NCBI GenBank assembly: GCA_015486655.1 | Contig: WFRF01000030.1 | Span: 1 to 9,337 of the forward strand | Origin: Caldifarciminota bacterium | GTDB taxonomy: Bacteria > Hydrothermota > 32-111 > QNBC01 | Reading direction: 5' to 3' | DNA: 9,337 nt | Shown here: positions 1-6,486 of the stretch, in pieces | How the letters are laid out: every line of letters begins with the position of its first letter | How positions within the stretch are numbered: position 1 is the stretch's first letter | The notes under the pieces: generated by a model | What the model was told of the DNA's origin: nothing | The model's input: the letters and a program-made list of their open reading frames with translations, nothing else | The model's database searches: none | Made by a program: the position numbers and the translations under genes

Positions 1-901
1 CATCTTGAAGCAGTGAAATCAATCTCGATATTTTTTGTATGGCATCCTCCAACATAGACTGGTTTTTCGTATTCATATATTCATTGAAAGCACTTTTCGT
101 TATGATAAGTTCCGCTATCAGATTCTGAAGATCATCAAGTTTATCCATTTTGACCCTAACATAAACAGGTCCCTTCTGCTGTTGGTTGAAACTCGGTTTT
201 ATCTCCTCGGTTTTTGTTTCCTTGACCTTTACCTTGGCGCTTTTAACTTTACTTTTGCGAATATCCACCTTTTCCACATCAAGCATATCAGACAGATATT
301 CTTTTAACTCCGAAACAGTCAGTTTCGATTCCACATCCACCATGAAAGTGTTATCGAAAGTACCGCTTATCAATTTATCGTACTGCGGCGTAGAACTTAT
401 AATATTACCATGCTCGGATATTTCTTTATAAATTACAGCTGCCCTTACACCTTTAAATTCGGGTGCACCGCCTATTGTAATTTTAATTGTATAGACCAAC
501 GAACCTGTTTTTGATTTCTCGGGTGCCTTGGCGGTTTTACCGAAATTTTCGATATTATCAACTATACTTGAAATATCTATCTTTTTACGATCACCGAATG
601 TATTATCAAACAGCCTCTGCAGCATATCGCTGCATTTTAGCATCAAATCTATAAACTTCGAATCTATGCCGTATTTACCGTCTCTTACGGCAGAAAGTAA
701 ATCTTCCATTTTATGGGAAAGCGTTTCAATATCATCATACCCCATTGATGCAGCCATTCCTTTCAGGGTATGTATATTTCGAAAAAGCTCTTCCAGTTTA
801 TCATTATCTCCCTTTTCCAGGGCTATAATATCAAGGGAAATTGATTCTAATATACCGGAAGCTTCTTCTCTGAAGAGCTCTTCATAACGCTCCATATCCA
901 T
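1..901 (-). CDS. cheA: CheA chemotaxis histidine kinase, N-terminal 300 residues (3' end beyond window)
   Basis: CheA autophosphorylates on an Hpt histidine and passes phosphate to CheY under control of receptor and CheW. I translated this by hand because no stop codon lies in the window. Residues 1-105 form the P1/Hpt domain; the phospho-acceptor is His44 in HTLKG. Residues ~135-212 resemble the P2 CheY-binding domain (YTIKITIGG followed by a compact alpha/beta fold). A Lys-rich linker (~215-243) follows, then the start of the P3 dimerisation helices (~246-300, VRVKMDKLDDLQNLI). The kinase and CheW-like domains would lie beyond base 1. I chose the ATG at 901 because AAGGA ends 10 bases upstream; the next ATG, two codons on, is too far from it. 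The gene starts 5 bases after the cheY stop, so it is co-transcribed. The presence of P2 fits the cheY immediately upstream. Identity is confident; only completeness is unknown. Confidence 0.95.
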   Translation of the reverse strand, partial: MDMERYEELFREEASGILESISLDIIALEKGDNDKLEELFRNIHTLKGMAASMGYDDIETLSHKMEDLLSAVRDGKYGIDSKFIDLMLKCSDMLQRLFDNTFGDRKKIDISSIVDNIENFGKTAKAPEKSKTGSLVYTIKITIGGAPEFKGVRAAVIYKEISEHGNIISSTPQYDKLISGTFDNTFMVDVESKLTVSELKEYLSDMLDVEKVDIRKSKVKSAKVKVKETKTEEIKPSFNQQQKGPVYVRVKMDKLDDLQNLIAELIITKSAFNEYMNTKNQSMLEDAIQKISRLISLLQD

Positions 902-906
902 AAATT

Positions 907-1272
907 TTATTTCCTTAGTATTCTCTCTACAGCCTCGATAACCCTTGCAGCCTGAAAAGGCTTAACCACATAATCCTTTGCCCCTGCCTGTATCGCTTCG
1001 ACAACAAGACTCTGCTGCCCCATTGCGCTGACCATCAGGATTTTTGCATTGGAATCGATGGACATTATCTCCTTTACTGCGTCAATTCCGCTCATATCAG
1101 GCATTATAATATCCATTGTCACCATATCAGGGTTCAATTCCTGATATTTTTCCACAGCCTCTCTGCCGTTACTTGCTTCGCCACAAACTATATATCCGTT
1201 TTTCTCCAGAATGTCTCTTAACATCCTTCTCATGAAAAGCGCGTCATCTACAATTAATACCCGAGTATCCAT
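907..1272 (-). CDS. cheY: CheY single-domain chemotaxis response regulator
   Basis: A 121-residue stand-alone receiver domain, the usual CheY length. The acidic pocket is Asp9-Asp10, the phosphorylation site is Asp54 (VTMDIIMPDMSG), the switch residue is Ser82 (MVSAMGQQ) and the conserved lysine is Lys104 in KPF. The MVSAMGQQ stretch is of the type I associate with CheY proteins of Bacillus and Thermotoga rather than E. coli. It should receive phosphate from His44 of the CheA encoded 5 bases downstream. No output domain is present, so it acts by protein contact, classically at the flagellar switch, though no motility gene is visible here. It starts 14 bases after the cheW stop with a strong Shine-Dalgarno (AAGGAGGA). 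All catalytic residues are present, so it should be an active phospho-acceptor. Confidence 0.96.
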   Translation of the reverse strand: MDTRVLIVDDALFMRRMLRDILEKNGYIVCGEASNGREAVEKYQELNPDMVTMDIIMPDMSGIDAVKEIMSIDSNAKILMVSAMGQQSLVVEAIQAGAKDYVVKPFQAARVIEAVERILRK

Positions 1273-1275
1273 ATG

Positions 1276-1283
1276 TCCTCCTT
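1276..1283 (-). promoter_or_regulatory. Strong ribosome binding site of cheY
   Basis: AAGGAGGA on the minus strand, three bases before the cheY ATG at 1272. It lies in the 14-base gap after cheW and fixes the cheY start. It is a stronger match than the sites of cheW (overlapping the upstream stop) and cheA, which may give higher CheY output from the shared transcript; that last point is inference. Confidence 0.85.
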
Positions 1284-1286
1284 AAA

Positions 1287-1730
1287 TTATTCAAAAATGG
1301 AATCCGTATTTAATATAATAATCTTCTGCTTATTCAGTTCAAACATACCTTTGAAATACGCTATATCAATGTTTTCTTTAAATATCTTGGGAACTTCACC
1401 GACTTTATCGCTTGAAATCTTCTCAATACCTTCTATCTTATCCACTATCAAACCGTACATAACCCCGTTCTTCTTAATATAAACTATTCCCGTTTCTTTT
1501 GTGATTTGGTCGTCTTCCAGTTTGAATCTTCTCCTTAAACTTATAATAGGAACAATTATCCCCCTTAAATTTATTACTCCGAGAACATATTCTTTTGCCC
1601 TGGGAACAAACATGATATCAATATACTCCCCTATTTCATTAATATAATCCAGTTCTATTGTGAATTTTTTTTCGGCAATATCAAATATTAAGAATTGTTT
1701 AATCTCTTTTTTATCGGACTTTTTACTCAT
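1287..1730 (-). CDS. cheW: CheW chemotaxis coupling protein
   Basis: CheW is the SH3-like scaffold that links chemoreceptor tips to the CheA P5 domain in the cytoplasm. The 147-residue length is normal. The family hallmark NLRG is at residues 54-57 in the segment GVINLRGIIVPIISLR, and the second subdomain has YGLIVDKIEGIEKI at about 92-105. The extreme N-terminus is a short charged lead (MSKKSDKKEIKQ), then the first beta strand FLIFDI. It starts 9 bases after the stop of the MCP/SBP fusion gene, and its Shine-Dalgarno (AGTGAGG) overlaps that stop codon, which implies translational coupling. Being next to the fusion suggests it is the dedicated adaptor for that receptor. No missing core element was seen. 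Confidence 0.95.
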   Translation of the reverse strand: MSKKSDKKEIKQFLIFDIAEKKFTIELDYINEIGEYIDIMFVPRAKEYVLGVINLRGIIVPIISLRRRFKLEDDQITKETGIVYIKKNGVMYGLIVDKIEGIEKISSDKVGEVPKIFKENIDIAYFKGMFELNKQKIIILNTDSIFE

Positions 1731-1739
1731 ATATATACC

Positions 1740-4700
1740 TCACTTATCATACCAAAAATAGTGTGGCCTGAATATTGATAAGGGATGCAAAAACGCATTT
1801 TTCACATACGGTTGAAATACACCGTAATTTAATCCGTGGGATAATGGTACGAGAGGGGCGTCTTCAAGTATTAATTTTTCCGCTTCTCTGTATATCTGAA
1901 TCCTTTTAACGGGATCCCTTTCCCCCATACCGTTAATAATTAACTTGTCCACCGCTTCATTGTTATAATAACAGGTATTGCCTGAATCTCCGGTATTCTT
2001 TGAATAGAACAACGGAAACAGGAAATTATCCGGATCGGCAGTATCGGCACTCCATCCTAATGTGAAAACCTCCGTTTTCCCTTTATGGGCTCTTTCGAGA
2101 AATTCCGCCCACGGGTATACTTCAAGTTCAAGTTCAATACCGATTTTCAAAAATGCATCCCTAAAGAATTTGTATCTTGCCTGAGCTCCCTTTTCCGTCC
2201 CGGACATTGTTATAACGGCTTTTTCTTTTGTTCCCGGGCCGAATCCCGCTTGTTTTGCAAGAGCTATGGCTCTCTCCTCATCAAAATAATACCCCTTCAT
2301 TTTCTGGTTATATACAGCCATACTTGGCGGGAATATCCCCTTTGACGGTATGCTTGTGGATTTCATTACATCTCTCAAGTATTTTTCCCTGTCAATAATA
2401 TAGCATGCGGCTTTTCTCAACGTTTTATTTTTAAATGGTCCTTTCGTTTGCATATTGAATCCCAGATATTGAAATCCAAGGTCATAGGTTTTCACTATGA
2501 AGGGGGCATATGTATTGTCCTCTTTAATCTTTTTCAGGTTCTCACCGTAAAGATCAATATAATCCAGTTCTTTATTCATAAACATATCATACGTTTTTTG
2601 ATTTTCCCCGATTTTTATATATGCCGTAACCTCATCAAAAAACGGTGTCCCCCCAAAGAAATCTTTAAAAGCTTCATATTTAAAATAATCATCGGTAAAT
2701 TCGATGAGTTTAAACGGACCGCAAGCAACTATCTCTTTTGTATTAAAATCATTTTTTACATATATGGGGGCATCAGAAGGCACAATTCCCGACGATGCCG
2801 TTGCAAAATTCTGGAAAATTGGCATATAGGGCCTGATAAGTTCCAATTTTATTGTGTTTTTATTCAGAACCATTATTCCGGGAATTTCGGAAGTATTTTT
2901 ATTGTGATAATCCTCAACCCCTTTTATATGAACAATTTGAAAGTGATTCGAAGACGAAGCAATCTTGTAAAGGGAAAATTCCACATCTTCCGCAGTTAAA
3001 AGTTTACCATTGTGGAATCTCACATCCTGCTTAAGATAAAATGTAATGGTTTTCCCGTCGATACTAATATCCCACCCCTTTGCAACGGCGGGAATAATGT
3101 CCACGCTTTTTGAGTACTGGGTAAGCCCGGAAACTGTGGGGTAAAGATACGATGAGCTGGTTACATCACCGGAAAGATACGGGATAATAGTCCTGGGTTT
3201 ACCGCCTATGTAATATCTGAAGTGGTGTTTCTCCCTGATAGCCCCCTTTCTTATTTTGGGAGGCTCTATTCTACTCATTGTTTCAATGGAATTTATATAT
3301 TCTTTATTCTTATCTATCAGAGATTCTATTTCATCCAAATATCCGTTGATCTTGCTTGTTTGTTTAATAAACTCTTCACCTATAACGGATTTCATTGAAG
3401 TGATTATGGTCTTTTGATTTTCTATCGCCCTTGTTACTTCCTGTATCAAAAGATCCAATTGAGATAATGTGTTATCAACACTTTTACTGTTGTCGTTGGC
3501 AATATCTATCAGTTCCTTTGTGTTGGCAACAAGGGTAAGGGTCTTAATGGAATTACTGTTTGTAACGGCAAAAGTACTGCTCATTCCTTTCTTAATACGA
3601 TCTATCTCCTTTACGAGATCCTCCGAATTCGACGATAAATTCTTCAGATCATTGACAATAATACCGAGTTCGGATTTAAATTTGCCCGATTTTGCAGCTT
3701 CTATTCCGGCATAGAGTGACAGTATCTTTGTTCTTTTAAAAACAATTTTTATCTTTTCGGTGTTTTGTTCCAACTCCTTGAAAAATTTATTTACTTTATT
3801 TAGTGAGTCATTCGTTGCACCAAACAGATTGTTCAAACCTTCCACATGCTTTATCATATTCTCGGACTCTTTTCCTATATCCTCAATGTTCTTTGCAATT
3901 ACGGTATGAGATGATTTCAGCTTTTTTGAAAAATCCTGCAACATCCTCATATCATTTAACAATCCGTCTATCACTCCATTCGCATCATTTGTTAAACTCA
4001 AAAGACTCTCCGCCTGTTTTTTGAATTCACCGTTAAGTTCCGCTAACTGGTCTTGAAATTCAACATAATTCTCAAACAACTTTTTATAAATATTAAATCC
4101 TTTAAATGCATCATAAACTTTTCTTTCAATTTCATTGTTCTTCGTAAGCGATGAATTCATAAGCTCGAAGAATGCATTTTTATAAACGAATAGATCCTTC
4201 ATGATATTTGTTGCTGATTCGCTGTAATTCTTTATTCTGCTTGTAAAAATAACAATAGACCGGGCTATATTCGCCAACTTTTTATTTGTCTCCAGAATTC
4301 TGTTCTTCTTTTCATTTTCCTTGTCTACTAACACTTTAATATTGTTAAAATAGTTAACCGTGTTTTGTGTTTCTATTGTTATATTGTTCATAAAAGTCCG
4401 GCTTGAATCAATGGATTTTATAATGAATTCGATATGTTCTTTTGCATTAATTATATCTTCGTTCAGGGACCTGTTTTCAGCATCTATACTATCTATTATT
4501 TTAGGAATATTCTCAGATGCTTCGAAGGAAACTTTAGCCAACTTCTCCATCTCCTGGGCAACGACTTCGAACCCTTTTCCCTGGTCCCCGGCATGAAAAG
4601 CTTTTATTCCGGCATTTCTCGATGTTTCCTCGGTTTTCTTCGATATTTTTAAAATTTCGTCCGTAATTGTTTTTATCTTTGCAAAATTCTCCTGCAATTT

Positions 4701-5090
4701 TTCAATATCGCTTCCCGTACGATTTATCATCTGCGGAATAGTAGAAATATTGTTAATGGCATTTCCGTATAGTCCAATAATCTTATCGGTAGCGCCGGTA
4801 AATTTGGATGCGAATGATGCCGACATATCCGAGGATTCGCTGAGTACCTGGACAGAGGCAAAAATGTTTTTCAACTCTTCCTCAATTTTCTCGAAAATAT
4901 ATGAATGAGAAAGACCTACATCTTCAATCTTTTCGGCATACAGATTCAACTCATCCGTTGATTTGCTGATTGCATCCAATTGTCTTGGGAGATTCGAAAC
5001 ATCGCTGTAAATCGCTCTTACTTTGTCTCTTAAAGCCAAAACATAACTGTCCTGCTCAACAGTAATTTTTTTACTTTTAGTGCTATCCAT
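1740..5090 (-). CDS. Cytoplasmic MCP-like double-hairpin protein fused to a family-5 (OppA/DppA-type) solute-binding domain
   Basis: An 1116-residue protein. Residues 1-~610 are highly helical, rich in Lys, Glu, Asn, Ile and Ser, with two MCP-like tip regions at ~152-188 (KTEETSRNAGIKAF... through GKGFEVVA) and ~453-489 (RTKILSLYAGIEAAKSG...). Residues ~622-1116 form a full SBP_bac_5 domain: IPAVAKGWDISIDGKTITF and FHNGKLLTAEDV (~667-702), CGPFKLIEF (~790), and GWSADTADPDNFLFPLF near 1012. There is no signal peptide, lipobox or hydrophobic span long enough to cross a membrane, so both halves should be cytoplasmic. I infer a ligand-sensing chemoreceptor-like protein feeding CheW and CheA next door. 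An upstream ATG at 5129 is open but lacks a ribosome site and lies inside the promoter; the ATG at 5090 has AAGGAG. E. coli SgrR, a cytoplasmic regulator with an SBP_bac_5 domain, is a precedent for intracellular sensing. The ligand is unknown. Domain calls are confident; signalling function is inferred. Confidence 0.85.
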   Translation of the reverse strand: MDSTKSKKITVEQDSYVLALRDKVRAIYSDVSNLPRQLDAISKSTDELNLYAEKIEDVGLSHSYIFEKIEEELKNIFASVQVLSESSDMSASFASKFTGATDKIIGLYGNAINNISTIPQMINRTGSDIEKLQENFAKIKTITDEILKISKKTEETSRNAGIKAFHAGDQGKGFEVVAQEMEKLAKVSFEASENIPKIIDSIDAENRSLNEDIINAKEHIEFIIKSIDSSRTFMNNITIETQNTVNYFNNIKVLVDKENEKKNRILETNKKLANIARSIVIFTSRIKNYSESATNIMKDLFVYKNAFFELMNSSLTKNNEIERKVYDAFKGFNIYKKLFENYVEFQDQLAELNGEFKKQAESLLSLTNDANGVIDGLLNDMRMLQDFSKKLKSSHTVIAKNIEDIGKESENMIKHVEGLNNLFGATNDSLNKVNKFFKELEQNTEKIKIVFKRTKILSLYAGIEAAKSGKFKSELGIIVNDLKNLSSNSEDLVKEIDRIKKGMSSTFAVTNSNSIKTLTLVANTKELIDIANDNSKSVDNTLSQLDLLIQEVTRAIENQKTIITSMKSVIGEEFIKQTSKINGYLDEIESLIDKNKEYINSIETMSRIEPPKIRKGAIREKHHFRYYIGGKPRTIIPYLSGDVTSSSYLYPTVSGLTQYSKSVDIIPAVAKGWDISIDGKTITFYLKQDVRFHNGKLLTAEDVEFSLYKIASSSNHFQIVHIKGVEDYHNKNTSEIPGIMVLNKNTIKLELIRPYMPIFQNFATASSGIVPSDAPIYVKNDFNTKEIVACGPFKLIEFTDDYFKYEAFKDFFGGTPFFDEVTAYIKIGENQKTYDMFMNKELDYIDLYGENLKKIKEDNTYAPFIVKTYDLGFQYLGFNMQTKGPFKNKTLRKAACYIIDREKYLRDVMKSTSIPSKGIFPPSMAVYNQKMKGYYFDEERAIALAKQAGFGPGTKEKAVITMSGTEKGAQARYKFFRDAFLKIGIELELEVYPWAEFLERAHKGKTEVFTLGWSADTADPDNFLFPLFYSKNTGDSGNTCYYNNEAVDKLIINGMGERDPVKRIQIYREAEKLILEDAPLVPLSHGLNYGVFQPYVKNAFLHPLSIFRPHYFWYDK
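3624..3734 (-). other. Second degenerate MCP hairpin-tip region (residues ~453-489 of the fusion)
   Basis: This copy reads RTKILSLYAGIEAAKSG, close to the consensus QTNLLALNAAIEAARAG, so the hydrophobic tip and the IEAA core are preserved, unlike in the first copy. After it, GKFKSELGIIVNDLKNLSSNS keeps the spacing of the family's GExGRGFxVVAxEVRxLAxxS with most glycines lost. It is therefore the better candidate for CheW/CheA contact. The two tips are complementary in what they keep: tip one retains the right flank, tip two the turn itself. Confidence 0.75.
4527..4637 (-). other. First degenerate MCP hairpin-tip region (residues ~152-188 of the fusion)
   Basis: Aligned by eye without gaps to the conserved MCP signalling tip (TNLLALNAAIEAARAGE, then GRGFAVVA). 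The copy reads TEETSRNAGIKAFHAGD followed by GKGFEVVAQEMEKLA. It keeps the Asn and Gly landmarks, Asp in place of the final Glu, and the GxGFxVVAxE segment. It loses the hydrophobic LLAL run and replaces the Glu and Arg equivalent to Tsr 385 and 388 with Lys and His (Tsr numbering from memory). Those losses fall where receptors contact CheW/CheA and form trimers, so direct coupling by this tip is doubtful. Confidence 0.75.
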
Positions 5091-5094
5091 AAAA

Positions 5095-5100
5095 CTCCTT
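5095..5100 (-). promoter_or_regulatory. Ribosome binding site deciding the start of the MCP/SBP fusion
   Basis: AAGGAG on the minus strand, four bases before the ATG at 5090. It fixes the start 13 codons inside the longest open frame. It sits directly at the predicted transcription start, giving a leader of only about 10-12 bases. Confidence 0.85.
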
Positions 5101-5107
5101 ATATGTA

Positions 5108-5136
5108 ATAATATAACAGAGTATTTCAAATGTCAA
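5108..5136 (-). promoter_or_regulatory. Sigma-70-type promoter for the MCP/SBP-cheW-cheY-cheA operon
   Basis: On the minus strand a perfect -35 TTGACA (5136-5131) is followed by a 17-base spacer and TATTAT (5113-5108), a five-of-six -10. Predicted transcription starts near 5101, immediately before the AAGGAG of the fusion gene. It lies in the 112-base gap after the NtrC-type gene, so the chemotaxis operon can be expressed independently of the upstream kinase/regulator pair. I saw no GG-N10-GC sigma-54 pattern in this gap, so the NtrC-type regulator probably does not act here as a classical activator. Confidence 0.75.
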
Positions 5137-5202
5137 GAAAACAGTATCATTATTACTACTAATATATACCATAAAAACTATCAGAATATAATACTCTATT
5201 TC

Positions 5203-6486
5203 TCAATTTATTTCAATATCAAGCTCTTTAATTCTATTATAAAGTGTTCTTCGGGAAATACCTAGCAGTTCTGCGGCTTTTTTTATATTATTTCCGGAAA
5301 CCTTAAGTGCTTTTTTTATCGCCTCCGTCTGAATGGCATCAAGATTATATTCTTCTGTTTTCTCCGTATTGCTTAACGTAAGTTCCCCCAATAAAACGAA
5401 ACGTTCCAAAACGTTCTGCAATTCTCTGATATTCCCGGGCCAACCGTAATTGCTTAATACCTTTAATGAATCCTTATCCAATACAGTTCCATTTATGCCG
5501 TATTTCTTTTCAATGCGCTTAATTAAATAATCAATTATGACTTCCAGCTCATCCAAACGTTCTCTTAGAGGAGGCAGGTGCAGGTGAATAGTGCTGATCC
5601 TGTAATACAAATCCTTTCTAAATTCTCCATTTAGGATTGATTTATTAATATCTCTGTTCGTTGCGCAAATAATCCTGATATCAACTTTATCGTTTTCTTC
5701 GGCCCCTATCATCTGTACTTCTCGCTCCTGAATGACGTTCAAAAGCTTGGCTTGCAATTCAAGCGGAATTTCGCCAATCTCATCAAGAAAAATAGTGCCT
5801 CCGTTTGCCAATTGAAATTTACCCAATTTCGTTTCATACGCACCGGTAAATGCACCTTTCTTATGCCCAAACAGTTCACTCTCAATCAAATTAGGCGGTA
5901 TGGCACTACAATTCACTTTTATAAGCGGTTTATTCGCTCTATTGCTTACAGAATGTATATACGAAGCAAGTAAACTCTTCCCCGTACCCGTTTCTCCCGT
6001 TAAAAGAATATTCACATTCAAATGGGCAATCTTTTTTACCCGTGACAGTATTCTACTGCCTTCTTTCCCTTCCATAATGGGGATATATGAATCTTTTGCG
6101 CTGTCAAAATAATTTTTCTCTTCTACCTTTACAGTGGCGGCCGCTTTTTCAACACTCCCCAACAATTCATCCTTCTCAAAGGGCTTCTTTATATAATCAA
6201 AGGCTCCTAACTTGACAGCTTTTATGGCAATTTCCGTTGTACTGTATGCCGTTAATATTATTACGGGAATATTCGATTCCATTCGATTTCTTACCTGTTC
6301 GAGAAATTCCATCCCGTCCATCTCGGGCATATGAATATCCGTAATAACAATATCCGCTTCATTCAATTTATTAAGCCCCTCAATACCGTTTTTTGCCTCA
6401 ATGACATCGTATCCGCTTTTCTTTAAAATGCCGCCTATAACTTTTCTTATATGCGACTCATCATCAATAATTAAAACAGTTACCAT
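5203..6486 (-). CDS. NtrC-family sigma-54-dependent response regulator
   Basis: A 427-residue three-domain regulator. The receiver spans ~1-118: Asp8-Asp9 pocket, phospho-site Asp50 (VITDIHMPEMDG), Thr79 and Lys101. The AAA+ domain spans ~135-365: Walker A GETGTGKS at 164-171, the sigma-54-contacting GAFTGA loop at 211-216 intact, Walker B TIFLDE ending at Asp235-Glu236, and an arginine-finger-like FRKDLYYRI. The C-terminus (~382-427) is a Fis-type helix-turn-helix (KKAAELLGISRRTLYNRI) for DNA binding. It is predicted to activate sigma-54 promoters when phosphorylated by the kinase encoded upstream. Its ATG lies within the kinase stop (TATGGTAA), with GGAG five bases before the ATG, so the pair is translationally coupled. 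No clear sigma-54 promoter was found in the window's intergenic DNA, so its targets are probably elsewhere. The subfamily (NtrC, AtoC, PrsR, ZraR) cannot be fixed by eye. Confidence 0.95.
   Translation of the reverse strand: MVTVLIIDDESHIRKVIGGILKKSGYDVIEAKNGIEGLNKLNEADIVITDIHMPEMDGMEFLEQVRNRMESNIPVIILTAYSTTEIAIKAVKLGAFDYIKKPFEKDELLGSVEKAAATVKVEEKNYFDSAKDSYIPIMEGKEGSRILSRVKKIAHLNVNILLTGETGTGKSLLASYIHSVSNRANKPLIKVNCSAIPPNLIESELFGHKKGAFTGAYETKLGKFQLANGGTIFLDEIGEIPLELQAKLLNVIQEREVQMIGAEENDKVDIRIICATNRDINKSILNGEFRKDLYYRISTIHLHLPPLRERLDELEVIIDYLIKRIEKKYGINGTVLDKDSLKVLSNYGWPGNIRELQNVLERFVLLGELTLSNTEKTEEYNLDAIQTEAIKKALKVSGNNIKKAAELLGISRRTLYNRIKELDIEIN

Noticed and set aside
35..887. Plus-strand open frames over the first 0.9 kb
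   Set aside because: They lie opposite a clear CheA N-terminus with HTLKG, P2 and P3 segments, and their translations are low-complexity with no ribosome sites.
2448..2999. A 183-codon plus-strand open frame inside the solute-binding domain
   Set aside because: It is antisense to conserved SBP_bac_5 sequence, has no Shine-Dalgarno, and its translation is a Phe/Ile/Lys-rich antisense artefact.
5091..5129. ATG at 5129 as start of the fusion, giving a hydrophobic N-terminus
   Set aside because: No ribosome site, position inside the promoter, and the stretch is too short and lacks a cleavage site to be a signal peptide.
5137..5202. Terminator after the NtrC-type gene
   Set aside because: Only a 4-base weak stem (AGTA/TACT) is visible, without a following T run, so I do not call one.
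5091..5202. Sigma-54 promoter under control of the adjacent NtrC-type regulator
   Set aside because: No GG-N10-GC pattern on the minus strand; the gap instead has a near-consensus sigma-70 promoter.
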